A stretch of DNA of 64,000 bases from Natranaeroarchaeum sp042663585 (GTDB lineage: Archaea > Halobacteriota > Halobacteria > Halobacteriales > Natronoarchaeaceae). Each line of letters begins with the position of its first letter. Within the stretch, counting starts at the first letter, position 1. The notes below the pieces were generated by a model. The model ran no database searches. It had not been told where the DNA came from and saw nothing but the letters and a program-made list of their open reading frames with translations. The DNA lies in contig NZ_JBHTAN010000006.1 of assembly GCF_042663585.1 (NCBI RefSeq), positions 1,426,001-1,490,000 on the forward strand, written 5' to 3'. Positions 33,844 to 46,512 of the stretch are shown piece by piece. The position numbers and the translations under genes were made by a program.

Positions 33844-35817
33844 TTACTTCCCCTCGAATTCCGGTTCTTCGTCGCCCATGAACGCGGTGATGCCTTCCAT
33901 CAGGTCGTCGGTCGCCATGAGTTGACCGAATGCCTGGTTCTCGATTTCGAGTCCCGCTTCGGTGTTCTCCCAGCCCTTCAGCATGGCGCGCTTTGCGAAT
34001 CGCGTCGCAATCGGCGGTCCTGCGGCGAGGTCAGACGCCAACTCGAACGCTCGGTCCTCGAAGTCGTCGTTTTCGACGACCTCGTTGACGAATCCGTACT
34101 GTTCCATCGTCTCGGCCTCGTACCGATCCGCGGTGAGGATTATCTCTTTGGCACGCCCTTCGCCGACGATATGTTGTAGACGCTGGGTGCCTCCCCAACC
34201 GGGGATCAGGCCGAGGTTCAGTTCCGGCTGGCCGAACGTCGACCGTACCGTCGCGATCCGCATGTCAGCACACGTCGACAGTTCCATACCACCGCCGAGG
34301 CAGTAGCCGTCGATTCCCGCGACGACCGGCATATCACAGGACTCCAGTTTGCCAAAGATCCGCTGGCCGTTACGCGAGAGCTCGGTCGTTTCGATCGGAT
34401 CCGCACCGCTCCCGGCCATGCTCTGGACGTCCGCGCCCGCCGAAAACGCTCGGTCGCCCTCCCCGACAAGTAGGATCGATCTAACCTCCTCATCGTCCGC
34501 GAGCAGATCGATCGCCTCGTCGAGTTCGTCGAGGAGTTCCCCGCTGATCGTGTTCATCCGGTGCGGACGGTCGAGAACGAGTTTCCCAACCATCTCGCCG
34601 GGCTTGTCGACGCGGAGCGTCTCGAACTCGTAGCCGTCCTCCTCCGCTTCGTCGCCGCCGTAGAAGCCGCCCTGTTCGGCGGCCTCGGCGAGGTAGTCGG
34701 CTGGCTCGTATCGAGCCGCGCCAGTCTCCTCGTGGGCGTCTTCGAGTACATCAAGCAAGTGGTCGATCCCCGCCTCGTCGGCGAGTTTAGCCGGGCCGTT
34801 CGGGAATCCGGCCCCGAGCATTACGGCCTCGTCGATGGCGTCAGCCTCGGCGACATCGTCACCGATCAGGTGGGCGACTTCGTTCGCCATCACCGCGGTC
34901 AGACGGTCACTGATCGACTCGCTGACCTGATCGGACGGGACGTCCGCGCCGCCGTCCTCGTAATCGTAGAAGCCCTTGCCGGTCTTTTTGCCGAGTTCCT
35001 CGTTTTCGACTTTCTCCGCGAGCAGCGGACAGGGTTCGTACGCGTCGCCGAGGACCTCATGCATGTATTCGAGAACGTGATAGCTCACGTCGTTGCCGAC
35101 CTGATCGCCGAGCTCGAAACTGCCCATCGGGAGGCCCATGCCGTATTTGGTGGTGCTGTCGACTTCTTCGATGGCCGCCTCGCCCTCGTGGACGAGCCAG
35201 CAGGCCTCGTTCATCAGCGGGACGAGGATCCGGTTGACGATGAAGCCCGGACTGTCCTTGTGGACGCGCACGGGCGTCTTGCCGAAGTCCTCGGCCAGGT
35301 CCTCGATGACGTCGAGGGTTTCTTCGTCGGTGTGTTCCCCGGAGATGACTTCCACGAGATCCATCCGGACCGGCGGGTTGAAAAAGTGCATCCCGCAGAA
35401 CTGCCCGGGACGGTCGGTGAACTCCGAGAGGTCAGTGATCGAGAGCGACGACGTGTTGGTCGCGAAGATTGCCCGCTCGGGGGCGTACTCGGAGACCTCG
35501 GTATAAACGTCCTCTTTGATCTCCATCTTCTCGGGGACGGCCTCGATAATCACGTCCGCGTTGCTGACGGATTCTTCGATGTCGACGAGCGGCGTGACAC
35601 TGTCGAGTGCGGCGTCGGCCGCGTCCTGACTGATGCGCTCTTTCTCGGCGAGTTTGTTCAGGCTCCACTCGATATCGTCGTAGCCACTCTGGACGAACTC
35701 CTCGTTGATGTCCCGAATCGTCACGTCATAGCTCGCGAGCGCGGCTACTTCGGCGATTCCATGACCCATGTTACCCGCACCCAGAACTGTTACACTGTTG
35801 ATATCGTCAATCTCCAT
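33844..35817 (-). CDS. 3-hydroxyacyl-CoA dehydrogenase/enoyl-CoA hydratase fusion
   Basis: A 657-residue bifunctional beta-oxidation protein. Residues 1-190 are the NAD-binding domain (VLGAGNMGHGIAEV; MHFFNPPVRMDLVEVI), 190-290 and 300-395 two C-terminal HADH domains (GLPMGSFELGDQVG; FPNGPAKLADEAGI), and about 405-657 a crotonase with both Glu residues (CLGGGMELSTCAD; FGQPELNLGLIPGWGGTQRL). The order HADH-ECH is reversed relative to bacterial FadB/FadJ and typical of haloarchaea and some other archaea. A GTTTATATG TATA element lies about 50 nt upstream. Confidence 0.92.
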   Translation of the reverse strand: MEIDDINSVTVLGAGNMGHGIAEVAALASYDVTIRDINEEFVQSGYDDIEWSLNKLAEKERISQDAADAALDSVTPLVDIEESVSNADVIIEAVPEKMEIKEDVYTEVSEYAPERAIFATNTSSLSITDLSEFTDRPGQFCGMHFFNPPVRMDLVEVISGEHTDEETLDVIEDLAEDFGKTPVRVHKDSPGFIVNRILVPLMNEACWLVHEGEAAIEEVDSTTKYGMGLPMGSFELGDQVGNDVSYHVLEYMHEVLGDAYEPCPLLAEKVENEELGKKTGKGFYDYEDGGADVPSDQVSESISDRLTAVMANEVAHLIGDDVAEADAIDEAVMLGAGFPNGPAKLADEAGIDHLLDVLEDAHEETGAARYEPADYLAEAAEQGGFYGGDEAEEDGYEFETLRVDKPGEMVGKLVLDRPHRMNTISGELLDELDEAIDLLADDEEVRSILLVGEGDRAFSAGADVQSMAGSGADPIETTELSRNGQRIFGKLESCDMPVVAGIDGYCLGGGMELSTCADMRIATVRSTFGQPELNLGLIPGWGGTQRLQHIVGEGRAKEIILTADRYEAETMEQYGFVNEVVENDDFEDRAFELASDLAAGPPIATRFAKRAMLKGWENTEAGLEIENQAFGQLMATDDLMEGITAFMGDEEPEFEGK

Positions 35818-35932
35818 GGACGCAACGACGGCATGCAGTGGGTTTAACGTTTCCCTCCGGAGTCATATAAACTCTATTTTAGTTTCTATCGGGTTACAAA
35901 GATACTTATTGTTCACCATAGATAGATCACGC

Positions 35933-37084
35933 ATGGACTTTGGACTTTCAGACGAACAGCGAGCGATCCGTGACGAGGTACGCAAGTTCGCGGAAAACGA
36001 GGTCGCGCCCGTTGCCAAGGAACACGACGTCGAGGAAACGTTCCCACACGAAGTGATGGACGAAGCGGCAGAGATGGGATTAACTGGGGCACACATCCCC
36101 ATCGAGTACGGCGGCGCCGCGTACACCCCTCTGGAGATGTCCATTATCACCGAGGAACTGTTCGCCGTCGATCCGGGGATCGGACTCTGCATCACCAGCG
36201 CGGCGTTCGGGGCCGACTCGCTCATGGAGTACGGCACCGAAGACCAGAAAGAACGCTACCTCGAACCGATCGCAGAGGGCGAGGCCATCATGGGCGCGGC
36301 CATCAGCGAACCCGACACCGGCTCTGACGTCTCCAGCGTCTCGACGCGCGCCGAGAAAGACGGCGACGAGTGGGTGATCAACGGCAACAAGATGTGGATC
36401 ACCAACGGCACAGTGGGCGATTACTTCGTCGTCATGTGCAAGACCGACGACGTCGACGACCGCTACTCCGGTTTCTCGCAGGTCCTCGTCGAATCCGACC
36501 GCGACGGCTTCGAGGCCGACAAGATCACGGGCAAACTGGGGATCCGCGCCTCCGACACCGCCGAACTGATCTTCGACGACGTCCGCGTCCCCGAGGAGAA
36601 CCTCATCGGGACGCGCGGGGCGGGCTTCCTGCAGTTGATGCAGTTCTTCGACGAGACCCGGACGATGGTCGCCGCACAGGGCGTCGGCATCGCCAAAGGC
36701 GCGTGCGAGCGCGCACTCGACTACGCACAGGACCGCGAGCAGTTCGGCCAGTCTATCAGCGAGTTCCAGGCGATCCAGCACAAACTCGCCGACATGCACA
36801 CGAAGACCGAGGCCGCACGCCAGTTGACCTACAAATCCGCCTGGAGCGTCACCAACGAGGACGACGACCTCACCGCGCTGGCGTCGATGGCCAAGGAGTA
36901 CTCCTCCCGCATCGCCGTCGACGTCGCCGACGAGGCCGTCCAGATCCACGGCGGCGCTGGCTTCGTCAACGACTTCGACGTCGAGCGCCTCTACCGCGAC
37001 TCCAAGATCACCCAGATCTACGAGGGAACCTCCGAGATTCAGAAGAACATCATCGCGCGCGAACTGCTCGGCAAAGGGTTCTGA
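35933..37084 (+). CDS. Acyl-CoA dehydrogenase, canonical
   Basis: A 383-residue acyl-CoA dehydrogenase (MDFGLSDEQRAIRDEVRKF; ISEPDTGSDVSSVSTRA; AVQIHGGAGFVNDFDVERLYRD). The catalytic Glu is in ITQIYEGTSEIQ near the C-terminus, the short/medium-chain position. A GATACTTATTG element lies 22-32 nt before the ATG, giving a leaderless mRNA. Divergent from the HADH/ECH fusion gene with which it shares the beta-oxidation cycle. Confidence 0.93.
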   Translation: MDFGLSDEQRAIRDEVRKFAENEVAPVAKEHDVEETFPHEVMDEAAEMGLTGAHIPIEYGGAAYTPLEMSIITEELFAVDPGIGLCITSAAFGADSLMEYGTEDQKERYLEPIAEGEAIMGAAISEPDTGSDVSSVSTRAEKDGDEWVINGNKMWITNGTVGDYFVVMCKTDDVDDRYSGFSQVLVESDRDGFEADKITGKLGIRASDTAELIFDDVRVPEENLIGTRGAGFLQLMQFFDETRTMVAAQGVGIAKGACERALDYAQDREQFGQSISEFQAIQHKLADMHTKTEAARQLTYKSAWSVTNEDDDLTALASMAKEYSSRIAVDVADEAVQIHGGAGFVNDFDVERLYRDSKITQIYEGTSEIQKNIIARELLGKGF

Positions 37085-37154
37085 GGCGACCGCGAGTTCG
37101 TTTTCGACTCCATTCTTCGTGAGGTCTATACTCGAACGGCCACGAGTTCGGGCT

Positions 37155-37748
37155 ATGAGCGACCCACTGGCTACGCTGCGAGACGACCCAGTCATGGCCC
37201 GCCTGATCGACGAACACGGCCCCGTCAATGTCGACCCAGCAACCCACGAGTACCAGCGACTCGCCGTCTCGATCATCAACCAGCAACTCTCGACCGCCTC
37301 CGCAAACGCCGTCAGAGAGCGCGTTTTCTCCCTGTTCGACGAGCCGATCACGCCAACCACGATGCTCGACGTCGACGAGGACTCGCTCCGTGATGCGGGA
37401 GTGAGCGGGCAGAAAGTCGAGTACCTGCAGACCGCCGCCGACGCCTTCCAGCGTGGAGCGTACACCCGAGACGGACTGGCCGACCACCCGGACGACGAAG
37501 TCGTCGCCAAACTCACCGAGATCCGCGGCGTCGGCGAGTGGACCGCGCGGATGTATCTCCTGTTCGTCCTCGGCCGCGAAGACGTCCTGCCGCTGGGTGA
37601 CCTCGCTGTCCGCAACGGGATCGACGAGCTATACGGGAGCGGCGATGGCTCGACGACGCGCGGGGAGATGCGAGAGATCGCCGAACGCTGGCGTCCCTAC
37701 CGAAGCTACGGGACGAAGTACGTCTGGCGCGCGTACGAGTCGGACTGA
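37155..37748 (+). CDS. DNA-3-methyladenine glycosylase (AlkA/HhH-GPD)
   Basis: A 197-residue DNA glycosylase that removes alkylated bases. The helix-hairpin-helix is LTEIRGVGEWTARMYLLF (about 120-138) and the catalytic Asp is D149 in LPLGDLAVRNGI. No FeS-cluster Cys set is present, so it is AlkA-like and not EndoIII/MutY. The ATG at 37155 follows the end of the acyl-CoA dehydrogenase by 70 bp. It abuts the convergent RimK-like gene. Confidence 0.87.
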   Translation: MSDPLATLRDDPVMARLIDEHGPVNVDPATHEYQRLAVSIINQQLSTASANAVRERVFSLFDEPITPTTMLDVDEDSLRDAGVSGQKVEYLQTAADAFQRGAYTRDGLADHPDDEVVAKLTEIRGVGEWTARMYLLFVLGREDVLPLGDLAVRNGIDELYGSGDGSTTRGEMREIAERWRPYRSYGTKYVWRAYESD

Positions 37749-39080
37749 TTACTCCTCGAGTTCGGTTTCGTCGTCCGCGTCGGCGCGCCGTCCAACGTCG
37801 ACGTGGTAGTGTTCCAGGATGTCCCGGCCGAGCAGGAGTGGGTAGTCCATATGGCTGCGATCCTCGACGTTGGCCGCGACAGTGTGGCGTCGCCCGCCGA
37901 CCCCGATCACGATGTCGACGATCGGCCGCACTTTCGATTGTTTCGAGCTACCGGAGCGGACCCGCATCTTGCTCTTGATCGGCCCCGCACCGATATCGGC
38001 CGCGAGGCTCGTGTCGATGCTCGTCCGCGTCGCGCCCGTGTCGGATTTGGCGTACACGCTCTTGGAGTCGCTCGTCCCACTGACCAGGACCTCTTCGGTG
38101 TAACCGATGGGGATGACCTCCTGTTCGCCAGCCTGTGATGGCTGCGGGCGGGCGGCAGGGACCGAATCGTCGAGGGAGCGGGCGAGCGATGCGACGAGTT
38201 CGTCGTCGACTTCGTGGCCCGCGCGCTCGATTGCCAGTTTCGCGATGTAGGGGGCGGGACTCGTTCCAGTCGCCTCGAAGAACCCTTTGAACCCCGCGGT
38301 AGGATTGACTTCGAGTACGTACCAGCCATCCTCGCCTTCGATCAGGTCCACGCCGGCGTAGTCGAGGCCGATCGCATCCGTCGCGGAGAGTGCGATCTCT
38401 CTGGTCTCCTCTGTTAGCTGGTCGGTCGCATCCCGGACGTCGCCGCCGAGCGAGACGTTCGTCCGCCAGTCACCCTCCGGTGCGTACCGGTGCATCGCGC
38501 CGATGATCCGGCTACCGACGACGTAGACGCGCAGATCACGGTGTTTCTCGCCGTCCCGTTCGATCAGATCCTGCAAGAACGCATACCGGTTGCCGACCAT
38601 GGAGTTGACCGACTCCCCTGGACCCACCTTCCACGTCCCGCCGCCGTGCGTTCCGATCGAGGTCTTGTACACCGCCTCCTCGCCGAACTCCGCGCGACGA
38701 CGCGAGAGCGTTTCGCTACCGAGCGCTAACAGCGCGTCCGGAACCTGCACGTCAGCCTCCGTGAGCGCGGTTGCCGCCGCGAACTTGTGCATCGCCGTCA
38801 TCGTCGCCTCCGGCGTGTTCAGTATGGGCCGCGTACGCGAGAAGACGTTCGCAATACCGAGTTCTTCACAGGGCTGTGCCGTGTTCGAGAGCAGCAGTCG
38901 GTTCGCAATGACGTCCACGTCGGGGTCGATCGAGAGGGTGCCATCCTCGATCCGAACCGACGTGTTCTCGGAGCGAAGCCATTCCGTTCCGTAGCCCAGG
39001 TCGTCGACCGCATTGAGAATGGCTTTCGTCTCCTTGCTGTTGTGGAGACTGAGCACTCCAACCGTAAGATCGTCCTCCAT
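37749..39080 (-). CDS. RimK-like ATP-grasp ligase fused to RimB-like retropepsin domain
   Basis: A 443-residue fusion. Residues 1-300 are an ATP-grasp glutamate/amino-acid ligase of the RimK/LysX type (VFSRTRPILNTPEATMTAMHKF; VYKTSIGTHGGGTWKV; DYAGVDLIEGEDGWYVLEVNPTAGFKG). Residues about 320-430 are the ATP-dependent zinc-protease/RimB-like domain with the aspartyl-protease signature YAKSDTGATRTSI and LLLGRDILEHYHVDV. Pseudomonas RimK adds glutamates to a ribosomal protein and RimB removes or processes them; here both activities are in one chain. The substrate in archaea is unknown. Divergent from the aspartoacylase-like gene. Confidence 0.85.
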   Translation of the reverse strand: MEDDLTVGVLSLHNSKETKAILNAVDDLGYGTEWLRSENTSVRIEDGTLSIDPDVDVIANRLLLSNTAQPCEELGIANVFSRTRPILNTPEATMTAMHKFAAATALTEADVQVPDALLALGSETLSRRRAEFGEEAVYKTSIGTHGGGTWKVGPGESVNSMVGNRYAFLQDLIERDGEKHRDLRVYVVGSRIIGAMHRYAPEGDWRTNVSLGGDVRDATDQLTEETREIALSATDAIGLDYAGVDLIEGEDGWYVLEVNPTAGFKGFFEATGTSPAPYIAKLAIERAGHEVDDELVASLARSLDDSVPAARPQPSQAGEQEVIPIGYTEEVLVSGTSDSKSVYAKSDTGATRTSIDTSLAADIGAGPIKSKMRVRSGSSKQSKVRPIVDIVIGVGGRRHTVAANVEDRSHMDYPLLLGRDILEHYHVDVGRRADADDETELEE

Positions 39081-39200
39081 ACACACGAAGAGAAGCAGTA
39101 CTGTAAAAACATTACCCGTTGCCCTCCCATGCTTGCAGCGATATCGTAGCGTTTCCCCGAAGGACTCATTTATGTTTCTGTGTGGGCTGGTATCGACCAT

Positions 39201-40280
39201 ATGACCGACGAGGGGGAGCAGACGATCCAGCGATTCGCCGACCCCGACGGCGCCAGTGGCGAGCTGTTCAGCTATCCCGGCGGACGCGTCGCGCCGGGAG
39301 AGCGAGCCTACATCCGACACAACGTCAGCCAGACATACCTCGGCGATCCGATCAGGGTGCCAGTTACGATCATTAACGGGCCAAACCCCGGACCGACGGT
39401 ATTTCTCGCCGCCGCTGCACACGGCGACGAACTCAACGGGATCGCAGTCGTCCGGGAGGTCGCTCACGACTGGGACCACACTGATCTCAACGGAACGCTG
39501 GTCTGTCTCCCCGTCCTCAACGTTCCCGGGTTTCTCGCACAGCAGCGGTATCTCCCGATCTACGATCGCGACCTCAACCGATCGTTCCCCGGTAGCGAGA
39601 CGGGGACCAGCGGGAAGCGCATCGCACACCGGATATTCAGCAGTTTCGTCGAGCCATGTGACTACGGACTCGACTTCCACACCTCCACGCGCGGCCGGAC
39701 GAACATGCTTCACGCCCGCGCCGACATGACTGACGACGCCGTGGCTCGACTCGCACAGTCGTTCAGTACGAACGTCATTCTCGACTCTCAGGGGCCGAAC
39801 GGGACACTTCGTCGCGAGGCTACCGAAGCGGGCGTCCCGACGATCACCATCGAGATGGGAGAAGCCCATCGGTTTCAGCGGCCGCTGATCGACCGTGCAC
39901 TGAACGGCGTCGTGAGCGTACTCGCCGAGTACGGACTTTCCCCCCGGAGCACTGTCCACTGGCCCGGCTGGCGAACGGTGATCAGCGAGGACAGCGAAAA
40001 GACCTGGCTGCGCGCTGACGTTGGCGGTATCGTCGATATGCACCACGACCGTGGCGCACTCGTTCACGAGGGCGAGGACGTCTGTACTATCACGAATCCA
40101 TTTAAAACGGACACTGAAACCGTCCAGGCACCGTTTACCGGCTTGCTCGTCGGCATTCTCGAAAATCCGGTGGTCTACCCCGGAAACCCGCTCTGTCACC
40201 TCGTCAAACTCGACTCCGATACCCACCGTGCCGTCGAACACCAACGGGCGGCCGACCCATCAGGCGAATCGTTCCTCTAA
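39201..40280 (+). CDS. Succinylglutamate desuccinylase/aspartoacylase family hydrolase
   Basis: A 359-residue zinc carboxypeptidase-fold deacylase. Zinc ligands are H and E in AAHGDELNGIAV and the third His in LDFHTSTRGRTN; the catalytic Glu is in TIEMGEAHRF. The C-terminal half has a beta-domain (GGIVDMHHDRGALVHEGEDV) seen in this subfamily. The ATG at 39201 lies about 27 nt after CATTTATG. It is divergently paired with the RimK-RimB fusion over a 120-bp promoter gap, an arrangement suggesting a modifier and a remover of the same amino-acid or peptide adduct. Confidence 0.86.
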   Translation: MTDEGEQTIQRFADPDGASGELFSYPGGRVAPGERAYIRHNVSQTYLGDPIRVPVTIINGPNPGPTVFLAAAAHGDELNGIAVVREVAHDWDHTDLNGTLVCLPVLNVPGFLAQQRYLPIYDRDLNRSFPGSETGTSGKRIAHRIFSSFVEPCDYGLDFHTSTRGRTNMLHARADMTDDAVARLAQSFSTNVILDSQGPNGTLRREATEAGVPTITIEMGEAHRFQRPLIDRALNGVVSVLAEYGLSPRSTVHWPGWRTVISEDSEKTWLRADVGGIVDMHHDRGALVHEGEDVCTITNPFKTDTETVQAPFTGLLVGILENPVVYPGNPLCHLVKLDSDTHRAVEHQRAADPSGESFL

Positions 40281-40383
40281 CTCCACACGTTTTCGAGTGA
40301 TCGGGCGGCCAGTGCTGTTCGATGACTCACTCGAACTACACGCAGAACTGTGACCACCTCGATAGCCGCGCGGCGGCGCTACG

Positions 40384-40695
40384 ATGATCCCCACGATTGC
40401 GCCGCTCTCTCAGGTCGTTACCGGGCTTCGCGTCGCTGACGAGACGTCGACTACCTGTGAGAGTTGTGAGGAGCGAATAGAGGAAGGCCAGCACGTGCGC
40501 TGTCGTATCGAACGGGAACCACAGTTCGGCCAGTGGCGGATCAGTGGCTGTTTCTGCACGGACTGTCAGATACAGTCCGAACAACCGGGCGCCGGATTCG
40601 TCGTGGGACGGCTTGGAACCGTCCGTGACTCCCAGACGCAATCGTCGTGCCTGGTGCTACTCGAACCGTCTTCAGTCGCTGCACCCGTCGGCTGA
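40384..40695 (+). CDS. Small zinc-binding haloarchaeal protein
   Basis: A 103-residue protein with two Cys pairs, TTCESCEERIEEG and GCFCTDCQIQ, compatible with one zinc ribbon or treble clef. No family is recognised. The antisense frame at 40336-40641 is less likely because the Cys spacing here is regular and the start suits. It lies just before the end of the rRNA operon, which is transcribed toward it. Confidence 0.6.
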   Translation: MIPTIAPLSQVVTGLRVADETSTTCESCEERIEEGQHVRCRIEREPQFGQWRISGCFCTDCQIQSEQPGAGFVVGRLGTVRDSQTQSSCLVLLEPSSVAAPVG

Positions 40696-40732
40696 CCGGC
40701 GCCGCCGCTCTCCCTTCAGAATGAAATAACCC

Positions 40733-40752
40733 CCGCGCCCGAATGGGCGCGG
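40733..40752 (-). terminator. Hairpin after the 5S rRNA gene
   Basis: Perfect 8-bp stem CCGCGCCC/GGGCGCGG with loop ATTC (minus strand), followed on the minus strand by GGGTTATTTCATT. It lies 14 nt downstream of the 5S 3' end and is the likely terminator of the rRNA operon. Confidence 0.5.
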
Positions 40753-40766
40753 AGGGTCTATGAATA

Positions 40767-40888
40767 GCAGGCGGCGATCCGGTGTTTCCAGAGGGTCTCC
40801 CACTCCAGTACTTGCCGGAACGCTGGCAGGCTTATCTTCCGTGTTCGGGATGGGTACGGGAGTTGCCCTGCCGCTCTGGCCGCCTTAA
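40767..40888 (-). rRNA. rrf: 5S ribosomal RNA
   Basis: 122 nt, minus strand, starting TTAAGGCGGCC and ending GCCGCCTGC, so the terminal helix closes. The internal ACCCATCCCGAACACGGAAGATAAG is the classic loop A/helix region of archaeal 5S. It follows 23S by about 150 nt. No tRNA-Cys gene follows it, unlike many haloarchaeal rRNA operons. Confidence 0.95.
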
Positions 40889-40954
40889 CGCCAACTCGTG
40901 GACTCGAACCACAATAATGGACACCTGTCCGTTGGTCAGTTGACCACCATATTC

Positions 40955-40987
40955 GTGTACGTGCGATCCAGTTTACGCCTGGACCAG
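40955..40987 (-). other. 3' arm of the pre-23S processing stem
   Basis: GTGTACGTGCGATCCAG (40955-40971) and CTGGACCAG (40979-40987) are perfectly complementary to segments upstream of 23S (44057-44073 and 44041-44049). Together they enclose 23S in a long helix, the usual site of bulge-helix-bulge cleavage in archaeal pre-rRNA. Confidence 0.7.
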
Positions 40988-41042
40988 GTCAGCAGAGCGA
41001 GTCGCTCTACGTTGTGGACCAGTGCAGATGATACACTCGGAT

Positions 41043-43962
<2,920 letters not shown>

Positions 43963-44040
43963 GTCTGTCGTCTAATCGTCTAAATCGTGTGTCGTCTGTG
44001 TTGGACCACTGCGGTTGAGCAGACTCGCAAGTCTGCCGAA

Positions 44041-44073
44041 CTGGTCCAGTGGACGTCTGGATCGCACGTACAC
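44041..44073 (-). other. 5' arm of the pre-23S processing stem
   Basis: CTGGTCCAG (44041-44049) and CTGGATCGCACGTACAC (44057-44073) pair with the segments downstream of 23S at 40955-40987. Located in the 16S-23S spacer between tRNA-Ala and 23S. Confidence 0.7.
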
Positions 44074-44222
44074 ATGGTCTCGTCACACCCGGGGTGGTCT
44101 AGCCGAGTGTTCAACCCTTCCCATCCGCGCTTACACGGGATGGTGCATCAGTTTCGCTTCGTACTCCAACCGAGCGCCGTTTCCCACTTAAGGGCAACGG
44201 TTCGCGATTCGAGCACGAGTCA

Positions 44223-44294
44223 TGGACCCACAGGGATTCGAACCCTGGGCATCCTCCTTGCAAAGGAGGCACTCTACCGCTGAGCTATGGGCCC
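44223..44294 (-). tRNA. tRNA-Ala(TGC)
   Basis: 72 nt in the 16S-23S spacer. Acceptor stem GGGCCCA/TGGGTCC with discriminator A, D-arm GCTCAGCGGTAGAGT, anticodon arm CTCCTTTGCAAGGAG giving TGC, T-arm CAGGGTTCGAATCCCTG. Standard position for archaeal rRNA operons. Confidence 0.96.
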
Positions 44295-44326
44295 ACTCCG
44301 GGCAGAGCCCGGAGAGGCGTGTATAG

Positions 44327-44345
44327 TGTTAGCTTTGATAGTTCG
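44327..44345 (-). other. 3' arm of the pre-16S processing stem
   Basis: TGTTAGCTTTGATAGTTCG (plus-strand reading) is complementary, with one G-U-type mismatch, to 46056-46074 upstream of 16S. The pair encloses 16S and marks the pre-16S processing helix. Confidence 0.65.
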
Positions 44346-44437
44346 TTAGCGCCCGGACGCGTCGTGGTGGCGTCGGCCGGCGTGCGGACAGTGCATGAGT
44401 ATATAGGTGGGTCGGGGCGTCGCCCCGATCCCGGTCA

Positions 44438-45908
<1,471 letters not shown>

Positions 45909-46055
45909 GTGCCCCCTGGTGGGGGCGGTTAGGCGGGATGCCATCCCAGAGGGATGGCGTCACCTTATGTTCCCCGTCGGGGAACATGATCGCGTTTGTA
46001 ACATTGCATGAGTCCGTAATCCGGCGACGACCAGGCACGAGCGCCCGGATGTCGC

Positions 46056-46074
46056 CGAACTACCAAAGCTAACA
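46056..46074 (-). other. 5' arm of the pre-16S processing stem
   Basis: CGAACTACCAAAGCTAACA pairs with 44327-44345 on the far side of 16S. It lies downstream of the proximal rRNA promoter, so it is inside the transcript. Confidence 0.65.
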
Positions 46075-46147
46075 TCAGATTCCATCGTGTACGGCGGACC
46101 GCAGGGGTGGAATCCTCATCTCTTTCGGATCTCAACAAACGAGAGTA

Positions 46148-46160
46148 GGGCATATAACCC
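46148..46160 (-). promoter_or_regulatory. rRNA promoter, proximal
   Basis: Minus-strand GGGTTATATGCCC TATA element. The predicted start is near 46125-46130. The transcribed region begins TACTCTCGTTTGTTGAGATCC, resembling that after the middle promoter. Confidence 0.6.
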
Positions 46161-46256
46161 CTTCGGATCGGAACCGACCGACCCGGCCTCGCTCGTCTGA
46201 TCCGATTCGTCAGCGGCGAACCGCCGACGACCGTTCGGATCAAAACGAAGTCGAGT

Positions 46257-46271
46257 GGGACAGATAAACCC
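46257..46271 (-). promoter_or_regulatory. rRNA promoter, middle
   Basis: Minus-strand GGGTTTATCTGTCCC, about 110 bp upstream of the proximal promoter. The following ACTCGACTTCGTTTTGATCC parallels the proximal copy, indicating duplicated promoter units. Confidence 0.55.
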
Positions 46272-46382
46272 ATCGTCTCGGATCGACCGAGACGATCTCG
46301 TTCGTTTAGTCCGAGATCACGGGACGGATCGAACGTCCCGGGATCACGTCGTATCGTTCTTCGCATTACATTCAGATGGCAC

Positions 46383-46396
46383 GGGAATATAAAAGG
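46383..46396 (-). promoter_or_regulatory. rRNA promoter, distal
   Basis: Minus-strand CCTTTTATATTCCC, about 126 bp upstream of the middle promoter. It has the same T-T-A-T-A...C-C-C form. Multiple tandem promoters are usual for haloarchaeal rRNA operons. Confidence 0.55.
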
Positions 46397-46512
46397 CCGT
46401 CGTCTCAGGAGCGCTATGTGAAGGGGCAACGAGGTACGTAACGACTCAACCGGCACAAAGTACATGGGAGATCCGCCGAGAGTGTACGATATCTAGGAGA
46501 CGACCGCCAGAG

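Noticed and set aside
36080..37615. 511-codon open frame on the minus strand
   Set aside because: It is antisense to the acyl-CoA dehydrogenase and AlkA genes, which have clear catalytic motifs; long antisense frames are expected at this GC content.
39081..40244. 388-codon N-terminal extension of the RimK-like frame
   Set aside because: It is antisense to the aspartoacylase-like gene; the true start at 39080 begins the conserved ATP-grasp N-terminus.
40336..40641. 101-codon minus-strand frame
   Set aside because: The overlapping plus-strand protein has a regular zinc-binding Cys pattern and is the better gene.
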